This document shows positions 17,989 through 27,788 of a DNA stretch of 64,000 nt, in pieces. The first letter of the stretch is position 1; each line of letters opens with the position of its first letter. The translations under genes were made by a program, and so were the position numbers. Location of the stretch: positions 62,001 through 126,000 of the forward strand of contig DASUHB010000072.1 of the NCBI GenBank assembly GCA_036273715.1. Reading direction: 5' to 3'. The stretch comes from Gemmatimonadaceae bacterium. GTDB lineage: Bacteria; Gemmatimonadota; Gemmatimonadetes; Gemmatimonadales; Gemmatimonadaceae. The notes under the pieces are model-generated. The model ran no database searches and was not told where the DNA came from. It saw only the letters and a list, made by a program, of their open reading frames with translations.

Positions 17989-18017
17989 ACGGGAGCGCCG
18001 CGATACGGCGCTCCCGT
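17989..18017 (-). terminator. Intrinsic terminator of second cupredoxin gene
   Basis: Perfect 12-bp arms ACGGGAGCGCCG (17989-18000) and CGGCGCTCCCGT (18006-18017) with a 5-nt loop. On the minus strand it is followed by GTGTTTTGTTGT. Confidence 0.8.
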
Positions 18018-18041
18018 TCGTAACGCATCGCGACGTACGAC

Positions 18042-18686
18042 TTACTTGACGATGACGACGCCGGTCATCCCCTGGTGGATTGAGCAGTGGTAATTGAACG
18101 TCCCGGCTGTCGAGAATGTCCGGCTGATCGACTGACTGGCAACCGGGCTCCCTGCAGTGCCGATGTCAGGCGGCGTTCCGGCAGGCAAAGGCGTGTTGAA
18201 CGTGACCGTGTGCGCCAACGACTGGAACACCCAGGTCACCGACCCGCCAGCCTTGATGGTGACCGACGAAGGATTGAACTGCTGACTCGTCGTCGCTGTG
18301 ACACTCGCTGTCGTCGGGATGTCAGCGACAGTTACGCTGCCCGAACCATTCTTTGTGACTCCGCCCGAGCTGATCGAAGCGGAGATTGACACTGGGCCAC
18401 CAAGCGCAACCGAGGTTACAAGACCACCGCCGTTCACCGTCGCGATGGTCGTATCGCTCGAGGACCAGGTCGCGGCCGGCAGACCGCCCATCTGATGACC
18501 GTCCTGATCGAGCGGAACGGCAGTCAACTGCGTCGTCGTACCAGGCGCGCCGAAGATCGTTTGCGTATCGGGCTGGACCTGGACACTCGTGAACGTCTGT
18601 TGCGGTCCAACACCTCCGCCTCCACCGCCACCTCCACAGCCGGCAGCAACAACCGTGGCGAGAACGATGACTATCGAAGCGCGCAT
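18042..18686 (-). CDS. Ig-like/cupredoxin two-domain lipoprotein
   Basis: 214 aa. Signal peptide with lipobox VAAGC followed by eight consecutive glycines, a spacer typical of surface lipoproteins in this window. Residues about 32-120 resemble a bacterial Ig-like group 2 domain (ATWSSSDTTIATVNGGGLVT). Residues about 125-214 are a plastocyanin-like domain with ligands His in LAHTVTF, Cys and His in NYHCSIHQGM, and Met. It probably binds one type-1 copper in the periplasm or at the cell surface. It has its own terminator and lies next to another cupredoxin. Confidence 0.8.
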   Translation of the reverse strand: MRASIVIVLATVVAAGCGGGGGGGGVGPQQTFTSVQVQPDTQTIFGAPGTTTQLTAVPLDQDGHQMGGLPAATWSSSDTTIATVNGGGLVTSVALGGPVSISASISSGGVTKNGSGSVTVADIPTTASVTATTSQQFNPSSVTIKAGGSVTWVFQSLAHTVTFNTPLPAGTPPDIGTAGSPVASQSISRTFSTAGTFNYHCSIHQGMTGVVIVK

Positions 18687-18801
18687 AAAATCCCCCGGGC
18701 CTGCGAGTGAAAAGAAGAAACGGGAAAGCGGTCGTACCGTTCAACCTTGAACAAACTTGAAAGCCGACATCTCGTCAGCTTGGAGTCTCTTTGTTCCTCG
18801 C

Positions 18802-20367
18802 CTACCTCTTCTCTAGCAGCGACTGAAGCGCCTTACCGTCCCCCCGCGCCATCGCGACCTCGGCTCCGAGGCTCACATCGTCTCGGAAAATGCTGGCAAC
18901 GGCCAAGGTCTTCCCCTTGCTGTGATAGGCGACGGCGCAATCGCGCTTCTCAATGGAGCCGTGCACGTCGATGCGCTCCCAACCCGATGCGTGGCCCACG
19001 TAGGCAATCGTGACGTCGTAGTGGGCGCTCCAGAAAAACGGCGGGCTCCGAAAAGGTTCCCCGGCGCCCAAGAGGTTGCGAGCGGCGGCCTGACCCTGAC
19101 GCTCCGCGACCACCCAGTGCTCGACACGGATGTGCTCGCCCGTCCACGCGTCGGGCCAGCGCGCGATGTCGCCGGCTGCGAACACCCCGGTTGCGCTCGT
19201 CTCGAGGCGCTCGTTGACCGCCACCCCGCGATCCATGCTCAAGCCGGCCGATTCCGCGAGCCCAACGTTAGGCCGAACGCCGATGCCGGCGACGATGAGG
19301 TCGCCGCCAAGCGTGGTGCCGTCGTCCAAGACGATGCCGTCCGCGGTGACGGAGGTGGCCGTGTGCTGTAGATGAAAAACGACGCCGTGCTCCTCGTGCA
19401 GCGCCTTGACGAATTTGCCTAACTCGGCACCGAGGACCTTTTCGAACGGCACGGCCTCCGGCGCGACGACGTGCACCTCGAGTCCACGCGCACGCAACGA
19501 CGCCGCGACCTCGAGGCCTATGAAGCTCGCGCCAATCACGATCGCTCGCTTGGCAGACGCTGACGACGCAACGATGCGGCGGCTGTCGGCGAGCGAACGC
19601 AGGTAGTGCAGGCGTGGAGACTCGGCGCCAGGTACGCGGAGCGCAATCGGACTCGCACCCATCGCAAGCAGCACTCGATCGAAGCGATGCTCGGCCCCGC
19701 CATCGAGCGTTGCGCGCTTGTCCTTCGCATCGAACGAGGCGACGCGTCCGCGCACGACATCGATACCATGCGCCTCGTCGAATCCCGGCGGACGCAGTGG
19801 AATCCATTCTTCGGGGGCGTTGCCTGCCAGGTAATCCTTGGAGAGGTTCGGCCGGTCGTACGGCGAATCGCGATCGACGTCGATCACCGTAATGCCGCCG
19901 TCATAACCTTCGCGCCTCAACATCTCGGCCGCCGCATTGCCCGCGGCGCCGCCGCCGATGATTCCAATGTGTCCCGGCCGGGTTCCGCTGCGCCGCGACG
20001 GGTTCGGCGTCGGCGCAAGCGGTTCGCGTTCGACCTTTTCAGTGACGTACGCCTTCTCGCCCCGGACCTCGACCCGCCAACAGGCAACAGGATTGAGCGC
20101 CGGCGCTTCCAGCGCCTCACCCGTACGCAGATTGAAGCACGCGTGATGCCACGGACAGTGCACGTGGTCGCCGTCCAGCAGCCCTTCCGCTAACGGTCCG
20201 CTGTAGTGCGTGCACACCGCACCCATGGCCAACACGTCATTGCCGCGCCGTACGACCAGCACCGCTTCGCCGTTGGCGTGACCGAGAAGCATCACGCCAT
20301 CGACGAGCGCGGCGAGGGAAATGCCTAACGTAAGATCGGGTCCCGCCAGCTGCTGCTCGCTGCTCAT
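18802..20367 (-). CDS. Rieske-domain FAD/NAD(P)-dependent oxidoreductase (AIF-like)
   Basis: 521 aa. The N-terminal Rieske [2Fe-2S] domain (about 10-115) has ligands in CTH (AVCTHYSG) and CPWHH. It is fused to a two-dinucleotide-fold reductase: GIIGGGAAGNAAAEML (FAD), VIGASFIGLEVA (NAD(P)) and VFAAGDIA (second FAD motif). This is the order in mammalian AIFM3 and in ferredoxin-reductase-like proteins with their own ferredoxin module. No signal peptide, so it is probably cytoplasmic. The electron acceptor is unknown; the cupredoxins nearby are outside the membrane. Confidence 0.88.
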   Translation of the reverse strand: MSSEQQLAGPDLTLGISLAALVDGVMLLGHANGEAVLVVRRGNDVLAMGAVCTHYSGPLAEGLLDGDHVHCPWHHACFNLRTGEALEAPALNPVACWRVEVRGEKAYVTEKVEREPLAPTPNPSRRSGTRPGHIGIIGGGAAGNAAAEMLRREGYDGGITVIDVDRDSPYDRPNLSKDYLAGNAPEEWIPLRPPGFDEAHGIDVVRGRVASFDAKDKRATLDGGAEHRFDRVLLAMGASPIALRVPGAESPRLHYLRSLADSRRIVASSASAKRAIVIGASFIGLEVAASLRARGLEVHVVAPEAVPFEKVLGAELGKFVKALHEEHGVVFHLQHTATSVTADGIVLDDGTTLGGDLIVAGIGVRPNVGLAESAGLSMDRGVAVNERLETSATGVFAAGDIARWPDAWTGEHIRVEHWVVAERQGQAAARNLLGAGEPFRSPPFFWSAHYDVTIAYVGHASGWERIDVHGSIEKRDCAVAYHSKGKTLAVASIFRDDVSLGAEVAMARGDGKALQSLLEKR

Positions 20368-20450
20368 GAGATGGAGACTCTCGAACGTGTGGTCGCAGAA
20401 TTACCGGCAACGGGACCGCACTTCAAGTCGCCGAGCCGCGAGCCCTGTCG

Positions 20451-21020
20451 TTACTGACCCAGCTTCTGCTGCAGATTCTTGGCCGCCGCGAGATGCCCCT
20501 CGAACGCCGGGACGACCTTCTGAACGAACGCTTTGAGGTCGGCGTTCTGTATGGCGGGAAGAAGCGTATTGTTGATCGCGTCAATGACCTGCTGATGGTA
20601 CGCGACCTCATGGGCCAGATACGCCTTGTCGAATTCGGCGCCGTGCTTCGACTCGAGATCCTTGAGCGCCGCCTCGGCGGCTTCCTTCCCTTCATCGGGC
20701 TTTGGCGGCGTCGGCGTCACACCCAGCTTCTTCGCGAGATCACGGCCCTGCTGACGAACGGCGGTGTGATCGTGTGCGAATTGCTTGCCCAGATCGCGAA
20801 CGTCCTTGCTGGCGCCGCGCTTCGCGGCCAAGCCGCTCGTTTCGATGTCCGCCGTGTTCGCTTCGTCGAAGATCGCGACGATCGTGGCGTCGTCGAGCGC
20901 CGCTTTGCTTGCCGTCGAAGACACAATCTTACTCGGATTGAGATTCAGCATATGCGTGGCCGGCATGGCGAACGCGGATGCGAGCCCCACTACCGCAGCA
21001 ATGGATACCATCTTCAGCAT
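20451..21020 (-). CDS. DUF4142 secreted ferritin-like protein
   Basis: 189 aa. Signal peptide (about residues 1-19) followed by an all-helical domain typical of DUF4142: IVAIFDEANTADIETSGLAA, LGKQFAHDHTAVRQQ and HGAEFDKAYLAHEVAYHQQVID. The conserved His/Glu pattern is ferritin-like, but metal binding in this family is not established. It is divergent from the Fe-S-type regulator at 21189, with a palindrome between them, so that regulator may control it. Confidence 0.8.
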   Translation of the reverse strand: MLKMVSIAAVVGLASAFAMPATHMLNLNPSKIVSSTASKAALDDATIVAIFDEANTADIETSGLAAKRGASKDVRDLGKQFAHDHTAVRQQGRDLAKKLGVTPTPPKPDEGKEAAEAALKDLESKHGAEFDKAYLAHEVAYHQQVIDAINNTLLPAIQNADLKAFVQKVVPAFEGHLAAAKNLQQKLGQ

Positions 21021-21105
21021 GACATTCCTCCTCTTTCGTGCTGGATTGTGGTCCGGAGCCCACTCACCCCGGGATATGTCGTGCGGGGAAGATGATCTGC
21101 GTTAA

Positions 21106-21116
21106 GACAATTTGTC
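21106..21116. promoter_or_regulatory. Palindrome in divergent promoter region
   Basis: GACAA-T-TTGTC, perfect 5-bp arms, between DUF4142 and the SufR-like gene. The minus strand also reads TTGACA here, a possible -35 for DUF4142. A candidate operator for the divergently encoded regulator. Confidence 0.4.
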
Positions 21117-21188
21117 AATCAAATCGTGTAGATATTGTATTTCGTTGTGCAATCTGTTATCCTGTCCGATGCGACAAGGACTGCCCAC

Positions 21189-21833
21189 ATGAATAGTGTA
21201 ACTCGTTGGAACCGAAAGTTTTACGCCAGCACCCGCGGGCGAATTGTCGGGCTCCTGAGACGGGCAGCGCTCACGGTCGATCAGATCGCTCGCGATCTCC
21301 ATCTCACCGATAACGCCGTCCGCGCTCATCTCGCAGCCCTCGAGCGCGATGGACTCGTCGAGCAGCACGAGCCCAGGCGCGGCTCGGTTGGAAAGCCGGC
21401 CAATACCTATCGGGTGACCGAGGAAACCAATCAGCTGCTTTCGCGCGCCTACGTGGTTGTGTTTGCGCGCTTGCTCGACGTGCTGTCGGAGCGGATGAGT
21501 GCGGCGGAGCTCGATAGCATCATGCGCACGGTGGGCCAGCGACTGGCAGCCGAGAACGCCCGGCCGTCGGGCTCGCATCGCGACCGTGTCGAACGCGCTG
21601 CGACAATCCTCGATGAGCTAGGAGGCGCCACGTCCGTCGAGGAACACGACGGAATGCTCCGGATTCGCGGGCACGGTTGTCCGCTCGGCACCGTCGTACG
21701 CAGCCATCCTGAGGTTTGCGGTTCTGTCGAGGCGCTGCTGAGTGAGGCGGTCGGCTCGCCGGTCCGCGAATGTTGCGACCACGGTGAGCGGCCGCAGTGC
21801 TGTTTCGAGGTGGCCGCGCAGGAAGCCGGCTGA
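21189..21833 (+). CDS. SufR-like winged-helix regulator with C-terminal cysteine cluster
   Basis: 214 aa from the ATG at 21189 (AAGGA about 10 nt upstream; the frame to 21135 adds an unlikely leader). The N-terminal DeoR/MarR-type winged helix reads LTVDQIARDLHLTDNAVRAHLAALERDGLV. The C-terminal part has the cysteine-rich arrangement of Fe-S regulators of the SufR kind: GCPL, then Cys after 12 residues (HPEVC), then RECCDHGERPQCC. It probably senses Fe-S status or oxidative/NO stress. It is divergent from DUF4142 and followed by a strong terminator. No suf genes are in the window. Confidence 0.75.
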   Translation: MNSVTRWNRKFYASTRGRIVGLLRRAALTVDQIARDLHLTDNAVRAHLAALERDGLVEQHEPRRGSVGKPANTYRVTEETNQLLSRAYVVVFARLLDVLSERMSAAELDSIMRTVGQRLAAENARPSGSHRDRVERAATILDELGGATSVEEHDGMLRIRGHGCPLGTVVRSHPEVCGSVEALLSEAVGSPVRECCDHGERPQCCFEVAAQEAG

Positions 21834-21858
21834 CCGCGTGACTTGCTCGGTGGTAATG

Positions 21859-21896
21859 CGGCCCGACCACTTCGAGTGGGTCGGGCCGTTTTTTTT
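21859..21896 (+). terminator. Intrinsic terminator after SufR-like gene
   Basis: Stem CGGCCCGACC (21859-21868) with GGTCGGGCCG (21879-21888), followed by eight T (21889-21896). Confidence 0.92.
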
Positions 21897-22022
21897 GCAC
21901 CGCACGCACATTCCCGGCCTGCGCACGGTGTCCATGCCACGTAGTTTCCCGGTGTCGTCCCGTGCGCGGTACTGATCGACTAACGATCTGACGCCGCACG
22001 ACATGGCCCAACGGGAGCCTCG

Positions 22023-22736
22023 GTGATCGTCATTCCAGCGCTCAATCTCCGCGATGGCGCAAGCGTGCGTTCGGAAAACGGCACGCGCGACGTTGACGCT
22101 GCGCATGCCGCAGACGCGATCGCGCTCGCGCGGTCTTGGGCGGGGCTCGGATTCAGCCGCATACACATCACCGATCTCGACGCAGCCTCGGGACGCGGCG
22201 ACAACGCGCGGCTCATCGCGTCGCTGCTGTCCAACATCGAGGCTCCGGTGCAGGTCGGCGGCGATGTCCGCACGTTGGAGGAGATCGATCGTCTTCTGCA
22301 AGCGGGCGCCGACCGTGTCGTGATCGGCGTCCAGGCGATCGAAGACGGCCGCTGGTTGGCGGATGCCGCGGCACAGTTTCCCGGTCGGGTTGCGCCGGGT
22401 GTCCTCGTGCGCGACCGACACGTCGTAACGCGCGATCGAACGGTGATGGCGCGCGATTTCTTGAGCGTGATCGAGGATTGGAACGAGTTGCCGCTCGCTG
22501 CCGTGATCGTGACTGTTGCGCAGCGCCATCGGCACGTACGCGGGAGCGACTTGTTCCTGATGGAGGATCTGACGGACGTGTCGTTGAATCCGGTAATTGC
22601 GGCCGGAGGCATCACGACGCTGTCGGAGCTGCGGGATCTGGAGGAGCGCGGCGTGTCGGCGACGATCGTCGGTTGGGCATTGTCCGCGAGCCGCCTCGAT
22701 GCGCGCGTGTTAGCCGAAGAGTTTCCGCAGGCCTGA
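22023..22736 (+). CDS. HisA-like (beta/alpha)8 protein lacking both catalytic aspartates
   Basis: 237 aa, the size of HisA (ProFAR isomerase). The fold is recognisable: MIVIPALNLRDGASVR (normally PAIDLRDGxxVR), IHITDLDAASG, APVQVGGDVRT, RVVIGVQAI and NPVIAAGGI. However, the general base Asp of the first strand is Asn8, and the general acid Asp of the TDI(x)RDG motif is absent (VIVTVAQRHRHVRG, Val165 at that place). It therefore probably does not catalyse the HisA isomerisation by the known mechanism. GTG start. It is followed 73 nt later by a HisIE-like gene, the preceding step in histidine synthesis. Confidence 0.7.
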   Translation: MIVIPALNLRDGASVRSENGTRDVDAAHAADAIALARSWAGLGFSRIHITDLDAASGRGDNARLIASLLSNIEAPVQVGGDVRTLEEIDRLLQAGADRVVIGVQAIEDGRWLADAAAQFPGRVAPGVLVRDRHVVTRDRTVMARDFLSVIEDWNELPLAAVIVTVAQRHRHVRGSDLFLMEDLTDVSLNPVIAAGGITTLSELRDLEERGVSATIVGWALSASRLDARVLAEEFPQA

Positions 22737-22809
22737 CGCGGCGCTCGAGGCTGCCGCGTCTAATCGTTAGGCGAGACACCGACCACGCGCCGTGCGCGCG
22801 GAGCGATCC

Positions 22810-23403
22810 ATGTTCGACTTGTCGCAGCTGAATTTTTCGCAGGATGACGGCTTCGTGTCGGTGGTCGCGCAGGATGCAGCGAGCGGCCTCGTGCTCATGG
22901 TGGGACGAGCCGACCGCGACTCGATCGCGGAGACGCTGGCCACAGGCGACCTCCACTGCCATATCCGGCTCGATGGCCGGTGGCGGTCGAACGCCGGCGG
23001 CCCGGGTCATCGTATCGTTTCGCTGGCCTGCGACTGCGATGGCGACGCGTTGCTGGCGCGCGTCGTTCCGGCCGGCCCTGCATGCCACACGGGAGCGCCT
23101 TCCTGCTTCTCCCACCCGGAGGACGACGAGACCGGCGCGCTCGCCGAGCGTGCGGGCACCGGGACCGTTGGCGCGGCGCCGCGCCGCCGGCTGCGAGAGT
23201 TAGGCGACGACGCAGTCGATGCCATCGCTGATTCGGCCCGCCGGGACGTGGCCATTGCGAGCGCCGAAGTCGCGGATCTGGTGTATCGCGCGCTCGGTGC
23301 ACTCTGCGAGGCCGGCGGATCGCTCTCCGACGTGCAGCGTCTGCTCGGCCAGCGGCCGACGCCGGCCGGCCGCCCGATGCGCCCGCAGCCGCACGGACGC
23401 TGA
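22810..23403 (+). CDS. HisIE-like protein (PRA-CH domain plus short PRA-PH-like tail)
   Basis: 197 aa from the ATG at 22810 with GGAG at 22800-22803. The N-terminal part is PR-AMP cyclohydrolase-like (HisI): DDGFVSVVAQDAASGLVLMV, CDCDGDALL and GPACHTGAPSCF, so the Mg (DxDxD) and Zn cysteine ligands remain. The usual WxKGExSGH substrate block is changed to WRSNAGGPGH. The C-terminal ~60 residues resemble PR-ATP pyrophosphohydrolase (HisE), with Asp replacing Glu in the GEExxE motif (GDDAVDA) but SAEVADLVY kept. Either a divergent histidine enzyme or a repurposed paralogue; its HisA-like neighbour favours repurposing. Confidence 0.65.
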   Translation: MFDLSQLNFSQDDGFVSVVAQDAASGLVLMVGRADRDSIAETLATGDLHCHIRLDGRWRSNAGGPGHRIVSLACDCDGDALLARVVPAGPACHTGAPSCFSHPEDDETGALAERAGTGTVGAAPRRRLRELGDDAVDAIADSARRDVAIASAEVADLVYRALGALCEAGGSLSDVQRLLGQRPTPAGRPMRPQPHGR

Positions 23404-23450
23404 CGGGCACGACTGGCGATCCGATGCTCACCGTGATTCCTTGATCTTGG

Positions 23451-24407
23451 ATGACCTCCGCTGCCTCGCCGCACACAGACGTCGTCGCCCGCCTAGCGTC
23501 GTTCATCGCGCCAGAGCGCATTCGCACCGGCGTCGCGCTGGCGCCGTACACGACGTTCAACATCGGCGGACCGGCCGACCTGTTTGTCGAAGTCCAGAGC
23601 GCCGACGAGCTTGCGCGCGCGGTGAGCGCGGCACGCGACACCGGTCTCCCGTGGTTCGTACTCGGCCTCGGCGCCAACATCCTCGTCGGCGACAAGGGAT
23701 TCCGCGGACTGGTCATCCGGAACATGGCCTCGCACTCGCGGTGGTCGGACGACGGCCGCGTCACCGCCGAGAGCGGAACGGTGATGCGCGACTTGATCAT
23801 GGACGCCGTGCGCCGCGGCTGGTCGGGACTCGAGCACTACGTCGGGATCCCGAGCACGTTAGGCGGAGCGGTGTGGCAGAATCTGCACTTTCTCTCGCCG
23901 GCGCCGGAGCGCGCCCGAACGATGTTCATCGCCGAGGTGTTCGATTCGTGCGACATTCTGGCGGAAGACGGCGCGCGACGTACGGTCGATGCGTCGTACG
24001 TCGACTTCGGGTACGACGACACCGTCTTCCACCACCGGCGTGACATCGTGCTCACCGCGACCTTGCGCCTAACGCAAGGCGATCCGGCGGCGATGCGCCG
24101 CGTGATGGAAGAAAATCTGAGTTGGCGCGGTGCGCGTCATCCCTGGCTCGACTGGTTTCCGAGCGCGGGGTCGATTTTCAAGAAAATCGAAGGCGTCGGC
24201 GCCGGCCGGCTCATCGATCAGTGCGGGCTCAAAGGCTTTCGCCACGGAGACGCGCAGATCTCGACGATCCACGCCAACATCATCGTGAACCTCGGCCGAG
24301 CGACCGCGGCGGACGTTCGCGCCGTCATCTCCACTGCCCAACGCCGCGTGCAGGAACAGCACGGGTACCGCCTCGAGCCGGAAATCGGATTCATCGGCGA
24401 GTTCTGA
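23451..24407 (+). CDS. murB: UDP-N-acetylenolpyruvoylglucosamine reductase
   Basis: FAD-dependent reductase that makes UDP-MurNAc for peptidoglycan; 318 aa. Motifs: NIGGPADLF (FAD domain entry), VLGLGANILVGD (normally GGGSNLLV), GIPSTLGGAVWQN, the catalytic serine region PSAGSIFKK, CGLKGFRHGDAQIS, HANIIVN and the C-terminal EPEIGF. The ILVGD and GAVWQN blocks are slightly divergent, but all main elements are present. It starts 47 nt after the HisIE-like gene and is probably the last gene of that rightward unit. No other mur or division genes are here. Confidence 0.88.
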   Translation: MTSAASPHTDVVARLASFIAPERIRTGVALAPYTTFNIGGPADLFVEVQSADELARAVSAARDTGLPWFVLGLGANILVGDKGFRGLVIRNMASHSRWSDDGRVTAESGTVMRDLIMDAVRRGWSGLEHYVGIPSTLGGAVWQNLHFLSPAPERARTMFIAEVFDSCDILAEDGARRTVDASYVDFGYDDTVFHHRRDIVLTATLRLTQGDPAAMRRVMEENLSWRGARHPWLDWFPSAGSIFKKIEGVGAGRLIDQCGLKGFRHGDAQISTIHANIIVNLGRATAADVRAVISTAQRRVQEQHGYRLEPEIGFIGEF

Positions 24408-24419
24408 CGCCCGCCGGTC

Positions 24420-26345
<1,926 letters not shown>

Positions 26346-26367
26346 GGCCTGCCGCCGCGGCGTGCGG

Positions 26368-26718
26368 TCACGAACCGGCCACCCACGTCGCCCACTCGGA
26401 TTCCGCCAGTCCGACCGTCAGCCGCCCCTGGCAGCGCACGAGCGGAGTGCGCAGCGCCAGTGGCTCGTCGACCAGGAGAGCCAGCCAACGCTCATCGGAC
26501 AGCCGGGCGGAACGAAGTCCGAGATCCGAGTACCGCCGCGACTCTGTGTTCAGGAGCGCGGATACACCAAATCGTTGGGCAAATCGCATGAGCTCCCCGC
26601 GCGATGCCGGGCGTTCGGCGAGATCCACGAAGTGCGCACGCACACGACGTTCGGAAAAGAACCGCTGCGCCTTGCGGGTGTCCGCGCATTTGCGCGTACC
26701 GAAGATCTGCACTTCCAT
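26368..26718 (-). CDS. ArsC/Spx-family thioredoxin-fold protein
   Basis: 116 aa from the ATG at 26716-26718; the frame to 26913 would overlap the divergent hydrolase gene. The N-terminus MEVQIFGTRKCADTRKAQRFF shows the ArsC-family CxxxR-like active site (Cys12 region), and LALRTPLVRC is the family's RTP motif near residue 90. This is the YffB/Spx/ArsC fold. Without arsenic genes nearby, a general reductase or regulatory role is as likely as arsenate reduction. 22 nt downstream of ABC-F on the same strand. Confidence 0.75.
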   Translation of the reverse strand: MEVQIFGTRKCADTRKAQRFFSERRVRAHFVDLAERPASRGELMRFAQRFGVSALLNTESRRYSDLGLRSARLSDERWLALLVDEPLALRTPLVRCQGRLTVGLAESEWATWVAGS

Positions 26719-26789
26719 GGCCGCCTGTCGTGGAGCGAGTATATGTGCGTGCACGGAATCTACATGATCGACACCTCGCGCCCAGACGC

Positions 26790-27788
26790 GTGAGCGGACC
26801 GCTGCGCTATCGACCCGCATGGTGGATACCGGGCGCACACGCCCGCACGCTGTGGGGCAAGGTGATCCGCCGGAGAGCCCGCATCGACACGCACCGAGAA
26901 CGATGGGACACACCCGACGGTGACTTCATCGATATCGATCGACTCGATGCCGGACCGGAACACCCGCGCGTGCTCCTCTTGCACGGCCTGGAGGGCTCGT
27001 CGCGGTCGCACTATGCGCGGGGCCTGCTGGCGGCGGCGCATCGACGCGGTTGGGCAGGCGATGTGTTGGTCTTTCGGTCGTGCGGCGGCGAGCCGAATCG
27101 GTTGCTGCGCTCGTATCACTCCGGCGAAACCGGCGACCTCGACTTTGTCATCCGGACGTTGATCGCCGAGCAGCCGGCGCAGCCGATTGTCCTAACGGGA
27201 GTATCTCTTGGCGGCAACGTGCTGCTCAAGTGGCTTGGCGAACAGTCCGATACCGTGCCGGCGCAGGTTGTCGCGGCCGCCGCGATCTCGGTGCCGTTCG
27301 ATCTGGCGCGGGGATCGCGGCACCTGCAGCTCGGGCTCTCGCGACTCTACGAGTCCTACTTTCTGCGCAGTCTGCGGAAGAAGGCGATGGGCAAAGCGGC
27401 ACGCTTTCCGGGAGACCTCGATACGCGCGCCATCCGGCGAGCGACGACGCTCTGGGACTTCGACGACGCAGTCACCGCGCCGATTCACGGCTTTCGCACC
27501 GCACGAGACTACTACGATCAATCGAGCTCGATCCACTGGCTCGCCCGTGTGCGCGTGCCCACGCTGTTGCTCAATGCCGTCGACGATCCGTTTCTGCCGT
27601 CGTCCGTGCTCGATGACGTGCGCACCATCGCGGGCACGAACGCTGCGCTGCACATCGAATTCGTCGCCAAGGGCGGACACGTCGGGTTCATCTCCGGCGT
27701 CGCGCCATGGCGACCGATGTATTACGCCGAGGCGCGCGTGATCGAGTTTCTCGGCGGTGCGCTCGAAGCGCGCGCGGCGCTCCAGTGA
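26790..27788 (+). CDS. YheT-family alpha/beta hydrolase
   Basis: 332 aa. Start GTG at 26790-26792, chosen because it gives the usual YheT N-terminus (RPAWWIPGAHARTLWG); the open frame extends further upstream over the divergent arsC-like gene. Motifs: LLLHGLEGSSRSHY (oxyanion region), FRSCGGEPN and the nucleophile elbow GVSLGGNVLLKWLGE. Asp in NAVDDPFLP and His in AKGGHVGF complete the triad. This esterase-like family has no agreed physiological substrate. The stop overlaps the next gene (GTGA). Confidence 0.88.
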   Translation: MSGPLRYRPAWWIPGAHARTLWGKVIRRRARIDTHRERWDTPDGDFIDIDRLDAGPEHPRVLLLHGLEGSSRSHYARGLLAAAHRRGWAGDVLVFRSCGGEPNRLLRSYHSGETGDLDFVIRTLIAEQPAQPIVLTGVSLGGNVLLKWLGEQSDTVPAQVVAAAAISVPFDLARGSRHLQLGLSRLYESYFLRSLRKKAMGKAARFPGDLDTRAIRRATTLWDFDDAVTAPIHGFRTARDYYDQSSSIHWLARVRVPTLLLNAVDDPFLPSSVLDDVRTIAGTNAALHIEFVAKGGHVGFISGVAPWRPMYYAEARVIEFLGGALEARAALQ

